From Epiperipatus broadwayi (taxonomy: Eukaryota > Onychophora > Udeonychophora > Euonychophora > Peripatidae), in NCBI GenBank assembly GCA_028023455.1, contig JAQFVV010012418.1:6135244-6199243 (forward strand): 64,000 bases of DNA, in the 5' to 3' direction. Positions 63,072-64,000 of the stretch are shown here, piece by piece. The notes beneath the pieces were generated by a model that did no database searches, had not been told where the DNA came from, and saw only the letters and a program-made list of their open reading frames with translations. Every line of letters begins with the position of its first letter. The first letter of the stretch is position 1. The translations under genes were made by a program, and so were the position numbers.

Positions 63072-63980
63072 TAAAAAACTGTTCCATGTGACAAATTAAA
63101 TGGTAACAGGTGATATTAGCATCAATAATAAAAATTTGATAACCGTTTATTGAATCGTTTTTAAATTCATGTAAATTATTTTAAATATTAATTTATTTAC
63201 CAGATTATTGGAAATTTTGTTACAAATTGAAATTATAAGAATAAATCTCTCTCAATTCTCTTCATATTTCACTTACCAAATCTAAAAATTTGAAAATTAT
63301 ACATATTTTTTTATATATTACGAAAAGATAATTAAAAACATACTTTAATAATTATAGCAAAAATTCCACTAAATATTTCCTAATTCAGCAAAAATAATTT
63401 ACTATAAATAGACAAAAACAAATGTAAAATTATTAATGATAAATGCCAAACAAGGATAATTAAACAAATTGTATGATTATTTGTTTGGGAAATCACGTGA
63501 TGTTTGAACATCCAAGTAACAGGTAAAACACATTTCCCCTCACCCTCCTGACTGTTTTGAGATTTTGTTATAATTCAACTAAGAATTGATCCAGGAACAT
63601 TTTTTCACTTCTAAATCCACCACTTTGTTAAATTGCATGGGATAATAAATAATCTTTAATAATTGAAAATTATAACCATTAACTAAGTCATCATTATTAG
63701 GTTCATATCTCTATAGTATCGTTTTCATCGACTAAGCTATTTTTTGTTTTTTCTTGCAAGAAAACTAGTTCATCATTATTCTGTAGCACAATTTATCCAT
63801 ATTCTAAAAGGGTATTTGCATTTTGTTCTGATCGTGGCTAATATTAAAAAATTGGCTTTTTATGTTCCTGATTATCATTAATTTGACAAATGTGCCAAGC
63901 AATTGTGACTTTCTATAACTTTCTTCATTGAGAATTTTTTCCTGATTTATTTTTTTTATATAAATTTTACATTGGATTTT
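63072..63980. other. No gene seen within last intron
   Basis: AT-rich, no repeats recognised except a GC-richer patch at about 63520-63560. Confidence 0.35.
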
Positions 63981-63992
63981 TTTTGTATTCAG

Positions 63993-64000
63993 ACAGTTCT
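63993..64000 (+). CDS. Integrin beta, start of next exon (partial)
   Basis: The last eight bases follow a good acceptor (TTGTATTCAG). The split codon A plus AC gives Asn, then Ser-Ser, extending LRP to LRPNSS without a stop. Too short for proof, but phase and position are right. Confidence 0.5.

Larger units (their letters stand above)
62702..63992 (+). other. Integrin beta intron, 1.3 kb
   Basis: GTAAGT donor and a TTTTTTTGTATTCAG acceptor. Holds the GA-rich tract; otherwise AT-rich without features. Confidence 0.7.

Noticed and set aside
62818-63094. Ser/Pro/Leu-rich minus-strand frames
   Set aside because: Artefacts of the GA tract inside an integrin intron.

Overview
This is an AT-rich animal nuclear genome window with long introns, many inverted and palindromic repeats, very long trinucleotide microsatellites and several retroelement families. 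No bacterial gene organisation is present. The one host gene I can support is an integrin beta subunit on the + strand at the right end. Its exons carry the PSI domain and the start of the hybrid domain, and they join in frame across introns of about 5.5, 2.3 and 1.3 kb. Intron size, tRNA-derived SINEs, Penelope-like elements and a CCHC-ORF1 LINE fit a large invertebrate genome. A mollusc or another lophotrochozoan is my guess, at low confidence.

Layout. 1-5134: an element bounded by ~500 bp inverted repeats, holding a decayed Gag/retropepsin-like gene and a nested pogo/Tigger-type MITE. 7.9-8.9 kb and 12.9-14.2 kb: two repeat families made of tandem and inverted units of ~414 and 456 bp, each unit carrying a hammerhead ribozyme motif. 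Decayed relatives lie at 24.0-24.8 kb and 55.9-57.0 kb. 11.0-11.4 kb: a near-perfect palindrome flanked by a 17-bp target-site duplication. 14-37 kb: mostly gene-free AT-rich DNA with inverted repeats, a degenerate tandem repeat and microsatellites. 37.1-37.8 kb: a nested TIR element. 38.0-39.5 kb: two head-to-head 3' fragments of a Penelope-like element with its GIY-YIG endonuclease. 45.3-46.4 kb: SINE-like and LINE-like relics. 46.8-53.6 kb: a nearly complete but frame-broken APE-type LINE on the minus strand, flanked on both sides by (TTA)n arrays. 54.6-64.0 kb: integrin beta exons, whose introns contain decayed hammerhead units, an inverted SINE pair and a long GA tract.

The most interesting signal is the hammerhead set. 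Each intact copy has the CUGANGA and GAAA cores, a 6-bp stem I, and a stem III reduced to six bases that are self-complementary (ACCGGU in one family, ACUAGU in the other). This is the form known from Penelope-associated hammerheads that cleave as dimers. The tandem plus inverted unit architecture, the 16-bp target-site duplication around the whole 13 kb complex, and the Penelope relics with a similar motif in their own tail suggest retrozyme-like or pseudo-LTR units mobilised by Penelope-like machinery. This has not been tested; it rests on reading the bases.
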